Source: an uncultured Verrucomicrobiales bacterium
Lineage (GTDB): Bacteria > Verrucomicrobiota > Verrucomicrobiia > Verrucomicrobiales > Akkermansiaceae
NCBI GenBank assembly: GCA_949373085.1
Contig: CASICJ010000014.1
Span: 1 to 64,000, forward strand
Direction of reading: 5' to 3'
DNA: 64,000 nucleotides
Numbering within the stretch: position 1 is the first letter of the stretch; each line of letters opens with the position of its first letter. Shown one piece after another: positions 8,809 through 18,234 of this stretch. Made by a program: the position numbers and the translations under genes. The notes under the pieces are model-generated. The model saw only the letters and a program-made list of their open reading frames with translations, made no database searches and was not told the DNA's origin.

Positions 8809-9720
8809 ATGTCCGAAAATAACGAACAAAATCCCGACAACGGCCCGAGCCCTATCGGTGAAATTTCGCAAGAGCCATCAGCCTTCGAAGCCTTTCTTGA
8901 TGCCAACCAAAAGAAGCTCATGAGTGTTGGGATTTTGGCAATTCTTTGCCTCGTAGCTTACGTCATTGTAACCGGACAGGATAAGATGGCCAAAGAAGAA
9001 GCAGCAGCAGCTGTCGCAAAAGCCCGCACCGGACCTCAGTATCAGGCAGTCAGCGAAGAATACGACGGAGAAAATGCTGGGGGTTCTGCGATCCTTCTGA
9101 AATCTCAGCTTCTGTGGCGCGACCAGCAACAACAAGAAGCGATCGAGGCCCTCGAGACTTTTGTTTCTGAATACCCTGAACACCCTGCCCTCGGTAGTGC
9201 CTACGCCAGCCTCGGATCTTATCAACAACAACTTAAAAATCTCGACGAGGCGAAAGAGGCTTTTGAAGAGGCCGCCGAGACCAAATCAGCAGCATCTTCA
9301 CTCGCTCTACTTTCTTTGGGAGACCTTGCACTACAAGCTGGTGACGATGAAAATGCCGAGAAACAGTATAAAAAGATTATCTCCGATTACGAGAGTTCTC
9401 ACCTGCAGGTTAAATCCATGGCTCAGAATCGCCTGAAGCTGATTAATGTCGAATTACCTACAGAAAAAAAATCTGAGCCAGCTCAGCCCACGGTCACACC
9501 GGAAGCAGCAACTCCTCCTATCAAGGTGCCCGGCATAATTCCAGAACCAGCTCCAAACCCCATCCCAAAAACGCCAACACCCGAAATCACCCAGCCTGTC
9601 GAAAAAACCACTCAACCGGATGCAGCTCCAGAGCCCGAAAAATCCTCTGAGGCCAAGACCGAGCCGACAACCGAAAAGAATGCGGAGCCTGAAGCTCCGA
9701 CCGGTTCCTCTCCTGAATAA
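8809..9720 (+). CDS. Membrane-anchored TPR protein (YfgM-like)
   Basis: The product has 303 residues: a short cytoplasmic N-terminus, one transmembrane helix (about 38-55, SVGILAILCLVAYVIV), TPR-like helices from about 90 to 205, then a Pro/Glu/Thr-rich low-complexity tail of about 90 residues. The layout resembles YfgM/TPR_21 proteins that attach to the SecYEG translocon, but the acidic proline tail is not part of that family. It precedes two bactofilin genes on the same strand, so a role in envelope organisation is possible. The function is not established by the sequence. Confidence 0.7.
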   Translation: MSENNEQNPDNGPSPIGEISQEPSAFEAFLDANQKKLMSVGILAILCLVAYVIVTGQDKMAKEEAAAAVAKARTGPQYQAVSEEYDGENAGGSAILLKSQLLWRDQQQQEAIEALETFVSEYPEHPALGSAYASLGSYQQQLKNLDEAKEAFEEAAETKSAASSLALLSLGDLALQAGDDENAEKQYKKIISDYESSHLQVKSMAQNRLKLINVELPTEKKSEPAQPTVTPEAATPPIKVPGIIPEPAPNPIPKTPTPEITQPVEKTTQPDAAPEPEKSSEAKTEPTTEKNAEPEAPTGSSPE

Positions 9721-9795
9721 TTCTCACTTCGTCACTTCCGACTTCACAAAAAGGCCTCCCTAGCTCACTAACCTCATACCAAACTTACCAAATCA

Positions 9796-10407
9796 GTGTT
9801 CGAAAAAATAATCAGCAAAACTCCTGAGACTCCTCAGGCCCCCCGTCCTGCGGCACCAACCCGGACCCCTCAAACACCTGCGGCAGCTCCTGTCCGAGCT
9901 CCCCAGCAGGCGGCGGCTCCTGTCAGCCCGACCGGCGGACAGCGTAATATTCTCAGCAACGACGTGCATATCAAAGGATCAGTCCGATTTACCGATGATC
10001 TCCTTGTTGACGGGCGAATCGAAGGCGAAATCAGCAGCGATGGTGCCCTCACGGTTGCCGAAAACGCCCATCTAAAAGCCGAAGTCTCGACCAAATCGAT
10101 TGTTATCTATGGAAAAGTTCACGGTAATGTTACCTGCACTGAGCGAGTTGAAATCAAAGGCAGCGCCGAGATGGTTGGTGACGTCAAGGCAGGCACGATC
10201 TCCATTGAGCCCGGCGCGATCTTTGTGGGTAAATCCGAAGTTGGTAACCCTTCTTCTGCTCCCAAGAAAAGCGCTCCAATTCCGCAGACTGCAGACAAAA
10301 AAAATAATGAATCCCAGCCTAATAAGGCTCAGGACAACAAGGCTCAGGACAACAAGGCTCAGGACAACAAGGCTCAGGATAACAAGACCCAGGATAAACC
10401 CTCCTAG
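9796..10407 (+). CDS. Bactofilin with repetitive C-terminal tail
   Basis: The start is GTG. The 203 residues comprise a Pro/Ala-rich N-terminus (about 10-47), a bactofilin domain (about 52-148, short beta rungs such as VHIKGSVRF, VDGRIEGEI, IVIYGKVHGNV and VEIKGSAEMVGDV) and a tail of five NKAQD-type pentapeptides (about 176-200). Bactofilins polymerise without nucleotide into cytoskeletal filaments that place envelope enzymes. The adjacent gene encodes a second bactofilin fused to zinc ribbons, so the two products probably co-assemble. The hydrophilic repeat tail comes from a 15-bp DNA repeat. Confidence 0.88.
   Translation: MFEKIISKTPETPQAPRPAAPTRTPQTPAAAPVRAPQQAAAPVSPTGGQRNILSNDVHIKGSVRFTDDLLVDGRIEGEISSDGALTVAENAHLKAEVSTKSIVIYGKVHGNVTCTERVEIKGSAEMVGDVKAGTISIEPGAIFVGKSEVGNPSSAPKKSAPIPQTADKKNNESQPNKAQDNKAQDNKAQDNKAQDNKTQDKPS
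10321..10396 (+). repeat. 15-bp tandem repeat inside the bactofilin gene
   Basis: About five copies of a 15-bp unit (AACAAGGCTCAGGAC) follow each other near the 3' end of the bactofilin gene. Each copy encodes Asn-Lys-Ala-Gln-Asp. The inner copies are identical and the outer ones carry single changes. Because the unit is a multiple of three, changes in copy number would keep the reading frame and only alter tail length. Confidence 0.9.
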
Positions 10408-10428
10408 CGTTATCACTCCACTAATTCC

Positions 10429-11418
10429 TTGGCATTCGGTTTTTTTAAAGACAAGAGCAACAAGCCCCGCAAGGTCACTTGTCCTCTTTGTCAGCACTGC
10501 CAGCAGGAATCCCAGCTGGCGGTTTCCTCATATTGTAAGGGGTGCAATGCTTATTTAACCTTCGAGAAAGACGGTGGAATTAAGGCCCGCCCCCAAGCCC
10601 CACCCGACCCTTTCGCCCACCGACCTCCGCAGCCGAAAGTAGAAATCGAATATAAGGCCAGAGAAGAAGTATTAGATCAGGCTCCCAAAGAGCCCTCTCC
10701 CGCTAAGCCGATCAAAATCGAACAGGACGCGCCTCCATTAGAAACTCTGAAATTGCCGAAATCATCGGAACCAGAGGAAGCTGGGAACACATTTCTTAAC
10801 CCTCTCAATTCGTCACCTTTTGCCAAAGATGATGAATCTTCCAGTAGATATCAAGGAGCCGAGGAAGCAAAAAGCGCCCCCATTCCCACCAAGGTCGAAA
10901 CCCGCGAAATCGCTTGTTTCGAATGTGGTGAAACCCACCCGGCCAATGTTCGTGCCAATTCTTCCCAATGCCGGAGCTGCGGCCGCTTAATTTCGATGGA
11001 AAATCGGGAAATCAAAGATGCAATTAGCAGCTGCATTCAAACCCGCGGGGACGTACATATTTATAAAAAGGGAATTGTTCATAGCGCCCCAATTCAATGC
11101 AAAAATCTCATTGTAGAAGGTGATTTTACGGGCGACGCGGAATGTTCAGGCGATCTGATTTTAAGGCGCACCGGTAAAATTACCGGTAAAATTACCTGCA
11201 AACGCCTTTTTGTAGAGAGGCGAGTAAAGATTGAATTTATCAACTCAGTCGTCATGGACGAATGTAAAATCGACGGGTTCGTCACCGGCCACCTCGCCTG
11301 CCGTGGGCTCCTCGCCCTTGAGAAGAAGGCAACCCTGACTGGCAACATCAAAGTCGGTCGCCTCACCGTCTCAGATGGAGCCAAACACACTGGACAGATT
11401 CAGATGGGCGGTTTTTAG
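10429..11418 (+). CDS. Zinc-ribbon/bactofilin fusion protein
   Basis: The likely start is TTG, 22 bases after the previous gene; the product has 329 residues. Two CxxC pairs form a first zinc ribbon (C18/C21 and C36/C39), and two more form a second (C163/C166 and C181/C184), separated by a Pro/Glu-rich linker. A bactofilin-type beta-helix domain fills about 205-325 (DVHIYKKGIVHS, LIVEGDFTGDAE, GKITGKITCKRLFVERRV). Relative to the neighbouring bactofilin this is an expanded version whose ribbons could bind partners or nucleic acid. The domain order is seen directly; the adaptor role is inference. Confidence 0.8.
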   Translation: MAFGFFKDKSNKPRKVTCPLCQHCQQESQLAVSSYCKGCNAYLTFEKDGGIKARPQAPPDPFAHRPPQPKVEIEYKAREEVLDQAPKEPSPAKPIKIEQDAPPLETLKLPKSSEPEEAGNTFLNPLNSSPFAKDDESSSRYQGAEEAKSAPIPTKVETREIACFECGETHPANVRANSSQCRSCGRLISMENREIKDAISSCIQTRGDVHIYKKGIVHSAPIQCKNLIVEGDFTGDAECSGDLILRRTGKITGKITCKRLFVERRVKIEFINSVVMDECKIDGFVTGHLACRGLLALEKKATLTGNIKVGRLTVSDGAKHTGQIQMGGF

Positions 11419-11456
11419 TTCTGGCCTTGACCTGACCAATCTCGGAAAATCAAACT

Positions 11457-12401
11457 ATGTCATCCACCGCGCCTATCCTTGATATCAAAGAAGACATTCT
11501 CCGTCTCAAGAAGGAAAAAAACGCTGTCATTCTGGTCCATAATTATCAAGTCGGCCCTATCCAAGATATCGCTGACTATGTCGGTGATTCGCTTGGTCTT
11601 GCTTACAAAGCCCAAGAAACTGAAGCCGAAGTCATCGCATTCTGCGGTGTTCATTTCATGGCGGAAACCGCCAAAATCCTGAACCCCGAAAAAACAGTCA
11701 TTCTTCCCGATAAAGACGCGGGATGCTCACTCGAACAGGCCTGCCCCGCCGACAAACTTGAAGCATTTCTGAAAGAACATGCAGATAAGAATTACTACGT
11801 CATCGCTTACATCAATTGCTCCGCTGGAGTGAAGGCTCTATGCGACGTCATCTGCACCTCGGGGAATGCTCCAAACATTGCCAATCAGGCTCCAAAAGGT
11901 CGGCCAATCCTTTTCGTCCCAGATGAAAACCTCGGCCAGTGGGTCATCGAACAAACTGGTCGCCAAATGGATTTGTGGAAAGGTAATTGCTACGTCCACG
12001 TTGAGTTCACCCAACAATCCATCCAAAAGATCAAAGACGATTACCCAGATGCTGTAGTCGTCGCCCACCCTGAGTGCCCCAGAGCAGTGCGACTCCTTGC
12101 CGACGAGGTGTGCTCAACGGAGAAGATGATTCACTTCTGTAACAACACGCCCGCTCAAAATATTATTGTTGTCACCGAATCAGGAATGCTTCACCGCCTC
12201 AAAAAAGAAGTTCCCAATAAAAATCTCATTGCTGGCCCCACCGATCATTGCGCGTGCGCGGATTGCCGCTACATGAAAATGAACACTTTAGAAAAGCTTC
12301 ATAATTGTCTCGATAAGCTTGGACCAAAAGTCGAACTCCCGGAAGAAATTCGCAAAAAAGCCGAAGTTTCACTCATCCGTATGCTTGAACAATCCAAGTA
12401 G
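11457..12401 (+). CDS. nadA: Quinolinate synthase A
   Basis: NadA condenses iminoaspartate with dihydroxyacetone phosphate to quinolinate in NAD synthesis, using a [4Fe-4S] cluster. The 314-residue product has the repeated-domain layout of the family and the three probable cluster cysteines: C133 (VICTSGNA), C207 (HPECPRA) and C270 (CADCRYMKMNTLEK). Other signatures are HNYQ near residue 28, GVHFMAETAKIL and PTDHC. The length is that of the compact NadA class. No nadB or nadC is seen nearby. The following 193 bp hold no recognisable gene. Confidence 0.94.
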   Translation: MSSTAPILDIKEDILRLKKEKNAVILVHNYQVGPIQDIADYVGDSLGLAYKAQETEAEVIAFCGVHFMAETAKILNPEKTVILPDKDAGCSLEQACPADKLEAFLKEHADKNYYVIAYINCSAGVKALCDVICTSGNAPNIANQAPKGRPILFVPDENLGQWVIEQTGRQMDLWKGNCYVHVEFTQQSIQKIKDDYPDAVVVAHPECPRAVRLLADEVCSTEKMIHFCNNTPAQNIIVVTESGMLHRLKKEVPNKNLIAGPTDHCACADCRYMKMNTLEKLHNCLDKLGPKVELPEEIRKKAEVSLIRMLEQSK

Positions 12402-12594
12402 ACTTTGGCAGTTTATAATCCTCAAAACTCATTGAAATGGTTCAGCGTTGGAGAATCTGAGATTTCACATTGCCAGCAAAAAGGAGAGGAAAGTAACCTA
12501 AGGCGACACCAAAAAAACACAAGTCCGCATGCTGCCAGCAGCTGAACTCGCTCGTCGCTTGTCAATCCCTCAAGATCTGCCATAGGGTCGTCTT

Positions 12595-13992
12595 ATGCCC
12601 ACCAGTCCATTTCAGGTCGCAATCGTCGGTCGCCCGAACGTCGGGAAATCCGCGCTTTTCAATCGTTTGGCCGGGCGACGCATCGCAATCGTTCACAATC
12701 AGCCAGGTGTGACCCGCGACCGAATCGCAGCGCCTTGCCAAGCAACTGAGACTTCCTGCGAACTCATCGATACCGGTGGCATCTGCGCGGCCAACGAAGA
12801 TGGATTTTCAAATGCTGTCACTTTCGAGGCCCGTATCGCAATGGAGTCGTCCGACCTCATCGTCTTCGTTGTGGACGCACGCGCTGGTATTAACCCCATC
12901 GACGAAGAGGTGGCGCAACTCCTGCGTAAGTCTAATCCCAATGTCATCCTCGTGATGAACAAAGCCGATAGCGCGGATCATGACAACACGTCCAGCGATT
13001 TTGCCAGACTTGGGTTTGGATCAGGCATCCCTACGTCTGCCGAACATGGCCGAGGCATGGATATTCTCACCGAGACCATCGACCAAGAGCTCTCAAAACT
13101 AGAAGCGCGCGAACAAGAAGAAACCGGCGTCGATGAACTAAAAGATGGTCTTAAGATTGCAGTTGTTGGGAAACCAAATGCCGGTAAGTCTTCTCTCATC
13201 AACGCCATTCTTAAAGACGACCGGACCATCGTCTCCGAAGTCGCCGGAACGACCCGCGATGCTGTCGATATCCCTTACGTCTGGGCAAATGAAAAACACA
13301 ATCTCATCGATACCGCTGGGCTTAGAAAACGTTCTAGTATGGAAGATTCCATCGAGGTTTTTTCGGCGATGAGAAGCGAACGTTCCATCCGACGAGCCGA
13401 TATTTGCCTTCTTGTGGTTGACCTCGCAGCCGGAGTTGCCTCACAAGATCGAAAGATCGCCCGCTTAATCCAGCAGGAGAAAAAACCATGTCTCATCATT
13501 GCCAATAAATTTGACCTCTTCCATCCCGAAGGCCAAAAGGCCGCACGCTTGGAAGCCGCAGAGGACCATCTTCGCCGCGAACTTTTCTTCCTAGATTACG
13601 CTCCCTTCGTCTGCGTCTCAGCCATGAAGGGGCACGCCATCCAACACGTCTTCAAGACCATCACCCGCATACGCGACAATGCTCAAAAGATCATAGGAAC
13701 CGGACCTCTTAACAGACTTTTACAAGACTCCTTCATTAAAAACCCGCCCCCTGAGCACAAGCGCCACCGCAAGCGTATGAAGCTTTTTTACGCTACAACT
13801 GCCGTCAACGATCGCTACCAAGCGATCCCGGTTCCTGAATACGTCCTCTTCGTGAACGACAAGCACCTTATCGTAGAATCCTTTCAAAATTACCTGATCA
13901 ATCAGATTAAAGATAAACACCCAACCGATGGCCTGCCTATCCCCCTATCCTTCCGGTCGCGGAGTAAAAAAGACCGGTTTGAACGCTCCTAG
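12595..13992 (+). CDS. der: Ribosome biogenesis GTPase Der (EngA)
   Basis: Der is a tandem GTPase needed for 50S ribosome maturation. The 465 residues hold two GTPase domains. The first has G1 GRPNVGKS (about 12-19), DTGG and NKAD; the second has GKPNAGKSS (about 192-200), DTAGLRKR and NKFD. A KH-like C-terminal domain follows, ending with the basic stretch PLSFRSRSKKDRFE. Length and order are normal for the family. The ATP-binding gene downstream starts about 100 bp later. Confidence 0.95.
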   Translation: MPTSPFQVAIVGRPNVGKSALFNRLAGRRIAIVHNQPGVTRDRIAAPCQATETSCELIDTGGICAANEDGFSNAVTFEARIAMESSDLIVFVVDARAGINPIDEEVAQLLRKSNPNVILVMNKADSADHDNTSSDFARLGFGSGIPTSAEHGRGMDILTETIDQELSKLEAREQEETGVDELKDGLKIAVVGKPNAGKSSLINAILKDDRTIVSEVAGTTRDAVDIPYVWANEKHNLIDTAGLRKRSSMEDSIEVFSAMRSERSIRRADICLLVVDLAAGVASQDRKIARLIQQEKKPCLIIANKFDLFHPEGQKAARLEAAEDHLRRELFFLDYAPFVCVSAMKGHAIQHVFKTITRIRDNAQKIIGTGPLNRLLQDSFIKNPPPEHKRHRKRMKLFYATTAVNDRYQAIPVPEYVLFVNDKHLIVESFQNYLINQIKDKHPTDGLPIPLSFRSRSKKDRFERS

Positions 13993-14094
13993 TTGGAGCT
14001 AAAGAAGGGTGCTTTTACTCTAAAAGTTAGTAGTCTTGCTCTTTCCTTTTTCCTTCCGCTTCAGCACTGGGCAAGGCATTCTTCTGTTAACCGT

Positions 14095-15072
14095 ATGGCT
14101 TTGCTCGACGTCAGAAATCTCACCACTCGCTTTCACACCCGAAACGGAATCGTTCACGCGGTCGAGGATGTTTCCTTCGCTCTAGAAAAGGGCGAGACTC
14201 TTGGCATCGTTGGAGAATCGGGCTCCGGCAAGTCAGTCACCTGCTACTCTTTGCTCGGCCTGATCCCTCAACCTCCGGGACGGATCCACTCTGGAACCGC
14301 GATGTTTGAAGGGACTGATCTTCTCAAGGCGAACGAAAAAACTCTTCGCAAAATTCGAGGAAAGAAGATCTCAATGATTTTCCAGGATCCAATGACCTGC
14401 CTTAATCCAGCTCTCCGGATTGCCACACAACTTACCGAGCCGCTTGAATTACATGAGGGAATGAAGGGGAAACCCGCTCTTCATCGGGCCATCGAATCTC
14501 TTGAGGAGGTTGGCATTCCTGATGCCGCGAAACGCATTAAATCCTACCCACACGAATTTTCCGGAGGCATGCGCCAACGCGTCATGATCGCGATGGCCTT
14601 GATCACCCGCCCTGAGGTTCTCATCGCCGACGAGCCAACGACCGCTCTGGATGTGACCGTCCAAAAACAGGTTCTCGATCTAATCAAGGACCGTCAGGAA
14701 ACCCTCGGCACCGCCGTAGTTCTTGTGACCCATGACTTGGGAGTTGTTTCCCAGGTGTGTGACCAGGTAAATGTCATGTATGCTGGCCGCATTGTAGAAT
14801 CAGCAACTGCCACCGATCTCTTCGCTGATCCGCGTCATGCTTACACCCGTGCGTTGCTCAAAAGCATTCCCGCAATGCACGAAAAAGGTGAGACTCTTTA
14901 CACGATACCTGGACTTCCTCCCAACCTAAACGCTCCTCCGGCTGCGTGTTCGTTCCAACCCCGTAATACTCTGGGAGACAGCTCCCATTGCCTCCTCAAT
15001 GAAGCACCACAGCTCGCAGAAATTGTTCCTGGACATCACGTGCAGAATTGCCCCGGTTGTCTCGCTTCCTGA
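14095..15072 (+). CDS. Oligopeptide/dipeptide ABC transporter ATP-binding protein (OppD/DppD type)
   Basis: The ATG at 14095 is chosen (325 residues), because the in-frame extension back to 13993 does not resemble the family. Walker A is GESGSGKS (about 40-47), the signature is [15 protein letters not shown] and Walker B is [12 protein letters not shown], with the H-loop in [14 protein letters not shown]-terminal oligopeptide domain is present with the usual IPGLPPNL motif and cysteine-containing tail. It would energise peptide or solute uptake at the inner membrane. The permeases, binding protein and partner ATPase are not in the window, so the substrate is open. Confidence 0.87.
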   Translation: MALLDVRNLTTRFHTRNGIVHAVEDVSFALEKGETLGIVGESGSGKSVTCYSLLGLIPQPPGRIHSGTAMFEGTDLLKANEKTLRKIRGKKISMIFQDPMTCLNPALRIATQLTEPLELHEGMKGKPALHRAIESLEEVGIPDAAKRIKSYPHEFSGGMRQRVMIAMALITRPEVLIADEPTTALDVTVQKQVLDLIKDRQETLGTAVVLVTHDLGVVSQVCDQVNVMYAGRIVESATATDLFADPRHAYTRALLKSIPAMHEKGETLYTIPGLPPNLNAPPAACSFQPRNTLGDSSHCLLNEAPQLAEIVPGHHVQNCPGCLAS

Positions 15073-15077
15073 TTATT

Positions 15078-15965
15078 ATGGAATTGCAGGTCGATCGGTT
15101 TATCCTCTACCTTGCAACGGAGCGGGGACTCTCGACCGCCTACCAACTCTCTGTCCGACAAACTCTAGACAAGCTTCTCGAATGGACTGCCAAGCAGGGA
15201 CGAGAGAACTGGCGGGACCTCGGCACTGATGAACTTTCATCTTTTCTTAGCCACCTTCGCAGAGCTGAACTCGATGCCTCATCTTTGCGCATCGCGCTTG
15301 TTCATTTGAAAATATTTTTTCGCTTCCTCCAAAAGCGCAAGCATATTGAAGTTGATACGGCGGAACCTCTTCTTGCCCCGAAAACAGCAGCCAAACTGCC
15401 CGAAACACTGAATGCCGAAACGGTTGCACAACTACTTGCGTCGATTGATTCCGGGAAAAAGCTTGGTCTGCGCGATCTCGCGCTGCTTGAACTTTTCTAT
15501 GCTTCAGGACTGCGCCTTTCAGAAATGTGTAGTGCCAGACTCGAATTTCTGGATCTTGAGGACCATTTCCTGCGTATTACCGGTAAAGGTAATAAAACCC
15601 GGATCGTTCCAGTTGGTGAAAAAGCGCTTGCTGCTTTGAAGCGCTACCTCGCTAGCGAGCGCCCCAACCTCGTCACCCGTAAAACGTCCTCATACGTTTT
15701 TCTTTCAATTCGCGGAGGTCCACTCTCTCCCGATCGCGTCCGCCAAATCGTCAAAGAAAGAGCGAAGCAGGCCGGAATTGATCAAAATATCTATCCCCAC
15801 CTACTCCGTCACTCCTTCGCAACTCACCTCCTTGAAAACGGGGCAGACCTGCGCGTGATTCAGGAACTCCTCGGTCACGCTGACATCTCAACGACCCAAA
15901 TTTACACCCACGTCGATCAAAAGCGTCTCAAAGCCATCCACAAAAAATTCCACCCTAGGGGATAA
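15078..15965 (+). CDS. xerD: Tyrosine recombinase XerD
   Basis: XerC/XerD recombinases resolve chromosome dimers at dif. Starting at ATG 15078 gives 295 residues, the normal size. The catalytic set is complete: R146 (SGLRLSEM), K170, H241 and R244 (HLLRHSFATHL), H267 (LLGHADI) and nucleophile Y276 (QIYTHV). An N-terminal SAM-like core-binding domain covers about 1-95. The gene begins six bases after the ABC ATPase stop. Its chromosomal, housekeeping neighbours and typical length argue for XerD rather than a phage integrase. The choice of XerD over XerC is a best guess. Confidence 0.85.
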   Translation: MELQVDRFILYLATERGLSTAYQLSVRQTLDKLLEWTAKQGRENWRDLGTDELSSFLSHLRRAELDASSLRIALVHLKIFFRFLQKRKHIEVDTAEPLLAPKTAAKLPETLNAETVAQLLASIDSGKKLGLRDLALLELFYASGLRLSEMCSARLEFLDLEDHFLRITGKGNKTRIVPVGEKALAALKRYLASERPNLVTRKTSSYVFLSIRGGPLSPDRVRQIVKERAKQAGIDQNIYPHLLRHSFATHLLENGADLRVIQELLGHADISTTQIYTHVDQKRLKAIHKKFHPRG

Positions 15966-15998
15966 AAAAGACCCCACTTGCCGAAGCAAATGGGGCAT
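15962..15998 (-). terminator. Intrinsic terminator of the gspD operon (convergent with xerD)
   Basis: On the minus strand a 10-bp stem (CCCCATTTGC pairing with GCAAGTGGGG, one G-U pair) is capped by a UUCG tetraloop at 15972-15995 and followed by TCTTTTTT. This is a textbook rho-independent terminator for the operon that ends with gspD. On the plus strand the hairpin also forms, with one C-A mismatch, but lacks a strong T tract, so it would end xerD transcripts poorly. Confidence 0.85.
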
Positions 15999-16035
15999 TT
16001 GAAAATTAGGGGATTAAAGCCTTCTAGCCCAGAGA

Positions 16036-18234
16036 TCACTTCTTACCCTCGGTTCCGTTGCCGCTTGGAACCGTTTTCTCTGAGACCGGGATATTTGGAC
16101 TTAAAGATTTCTCTTCAACCTCCTTCGTTTTTGTCTCATCCGGAGATGGGAGCATGCTACGACGCGGTGGCAAGAAACCTTCAGCTTCGCGAGTGTTCTT
16201 GCTGATGCCACTATAGTCCGAGCGGAACGAATCAATTTCATCCTGACCGACCATAATTCGAGGCTGAATCATAATGATCAATTCTGATTCGTTACTAGTG
16301 ACATCATTACTGCCAAAGATACGGCCGATGCCGGGAATCCGGCTCAGAATCGGAATTCCGCCACTAGCGTCTGAACTTGTTGTGGTCATAATTCCCCCAA
16401 GAATGACGGCGGAACCGTCCCTAACCGTAACTGAAGTAGAAAGCGATTCGGTGTTAATATCGGGCACTCTGAGATCACCAACCTGTCGAAGTGTTCCCAC
16501 CGAATCTCTGACCAACGAAATTTCGAGGGTCACTTGATTATCGGAGTTGATGAGAGGTTGAATCTCCAGCTCTAACTGCACATCTCGGTACTCAACATTA
16601 GTATTAATACCACCTTGGTTGTTACCCCCAGTGAACGTACTAGAAGGAATAGCGATTCGCTGACCAGAAGTCAGCAGAGCTACCCGGTTATTTCGGGTGG
16701 TAAGGACCGTGCGTTCCAAAGTCTGGAACTTGGTTTCAGTTTCGAGAGCATTCACAAAAACTCCAAAATCGTCACCAAGAAGCCCGTATAGAGAGACACC
16801 GTTACCAGAAGCACCATTCGCGCTCAAGACAGCACCAAGATCGCCAAGGGTCGTGGGATCAATGATTGAAGGAACCCCTCCAAAACTCGCAGAACCCGCA
16901 GCGGAAAAGTCTGATCCGGTATTTTTGAGAGCTTGAGCTAAGTCGATTCCAAAATTCAAACCATCTCCGATGCCATAACTACCAACCACAGCTGAGAGAG
17001 CGACTTGTTGAGCTTCCGAATCTAGATCCGTTATGAGATCACGGATGAGTTCAATATGGTGCGGAGGACCATTTACAATGATCGTATTCGCGACATTGTC
17101 TGCGACGAGCAAAGTGCGTCCTCCTACAAGCCGAGACTCCGGCTCGGTCGGGATCGTCTGTTCCTGAATACTGGTTCTTGCTCCATTAGCCCCACCTTGT
17201 CCACCCTGTTGGCCGGTCGTCCGGTTTGTGGTGCTATTACGACTACTGAGGTTGTTACGATTTGTACTATTTTGGTTTGTAGCCGCGCGGCCTCCACCTT
17301 GACCCGACGCTCCGTCGCCGAGAGTAGCAGTGATACCATTCTCCGCGATATTGAGGAATTCAGAGACCCGGAGATAGCGGAGCCTGAAAGTCTGACGAGT
17401 ATTGCCACTACTGGGCTGGTCAAAACTACGGATCATAGCCTCAGCGCCCACCAAATCGGCCGGACGACCAAAGAGTAAGATCCGGCTTGTCCGGCGAACC
17501 CCGATGATGCGGATCGGAATTTCTTCGCCCGCCGTAGATGCTCCGGCGGCGACAGGAGTCGGTGGCGCAGAAGCAGCACGGGTCGTCCTTGTTGTCTGAC
17601 GGCTGCTACCCTGTTCGTTATAGATCTCGTTCATGCGCTCGGCAATCTCATCGACATCACCATAGACAACCTCGACCCATTTTTCGCCGACCGAAGTTGG
17701 GACGTCGATCGCTTTTTGAATCTTAATCATCTGGCGAATGAGGGAAGCATTCTCTGTGATAATCAACGAAGAGGCATTCGGGACTGCTGCAATTGTTCCA
17801 GAAGCACTCAACTGTCCCAAGGACGACTGAAGAACCTTAACTGCTTCCTCTGGCTTAAGGTATTTGAAAACCATTTGAAACATCACAAGCTGGTCATCAA
17901 CCGGAAGCTTGAATTCGTCATCAAAGAAATCTTTTGGTACCTGATTTGGACTCGTAATCGGTCCTGATGGCACTAATCGAACAATATCAGGCTCGTCCGG
18001 AATCGGAATCATTGCTAGCCCTTCAGCAAGCAAAGTTAGTTGGAGAAACCTCGCTGCTTCCTTATTAGTCAAGGGGCCTCGCATCGTGAAAGAAACCTCA
18101 CTTTGGGCCACATTATTAGTCATAATGACACGCTTGCCGCTGAAATCCTCGTAAAGTTGAGCTGCCTTAAGCGCTAAAATGTTAGCCTCGTTGATCGAAT
18201 CATTGGCAGTAACAATGATTTGATTAGGGGTCAA
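16036..18234 (-). CDS. gspD: Type II secretion system secretin GspD, main part (5' end frameshifted)
   Basis: This 732-residue frame carries the N1-N3 ring-building repeats, a long Gly/Asn/Ser/Thr-rich insert within N3, and the conserved secretin domain (VALLTSGQRIAIP, RDVQLELEIQPLI, SLVRDSV, LSTSVTVRDGSAVILGGIM, GGIPILSRIPGIGRIFGSN, SELIIMIQPRIM). The protein forms the outer-membrane channel of a type II secretion or related pilus system. It lacks a signal peptide in this frame and would have to start at TTG. The missing leader lies just upstream in another frame (18224-18442). The span 16036-18442 is 3n+1, as expected for a single inserted base, so an intact gene would encode about 801 residues. 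Confidence 0.85.
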   Translation of the reverse strand: MTPNQIIVTANDSINEANILALKAAQLYEDFSGKRVIMTNNVAQSEVSFTMRGPLTNKEAARFLQLTLLAEGLAMIPIPDEPDIVRLVPSGPITSPNQVPKDFFDDEFKLPVDDQLVMFQMVFKYLKPEEAVKVLQSSLGQLSASGTIAAVPNASSLIITENASLIRQMIKIQKAIDVPTSVGEKWVEVVYGDVDEIAERMNEIYNEQGSSRQTTRTTRAASAPPTPVAAGASTAGEEIPIRIIGVRRTSRILLFGRPADLVGAEAMIRSFDQPSSGNTRQTFRLRYLRVSEFLNIAENGITATLGDGASGQGGGRAATNQNSTNRNNLSSRNSTTNRTTGQQGGQGGANGARTSIQEQTIPTEPESRLVGGRTLLVADNVANTIIVNGPPHHIELIRDLITDLDSEAQQVALSAVVGSYGIGDGLNFGIDLAQALKNTGSDFSAAGSASFGGVPSIIDPTTLGDLGAVLSANGASGNGVSLYGLLGDDFGVFVNALETETKFQTLERTVLTTRNNRVALLTSGQRIAIPSSTFTGGNNQGGINTNVEYRDVQLELEIQPLINSDNQVTLEISLVRDSVGTLRQVGDLRVPDINTESLSTSVTVRDGSAVILGGIMTTTSSDASGGIPILSRIPGIGRIFGSNDVTSNESELIIMIQPRIMVGQDEIDSFRSDYSGISKNTREAEGFLPPRRSMLPSPDETKTKEVEEKSLSPNIPVSEKTVPSGNGTEGKK

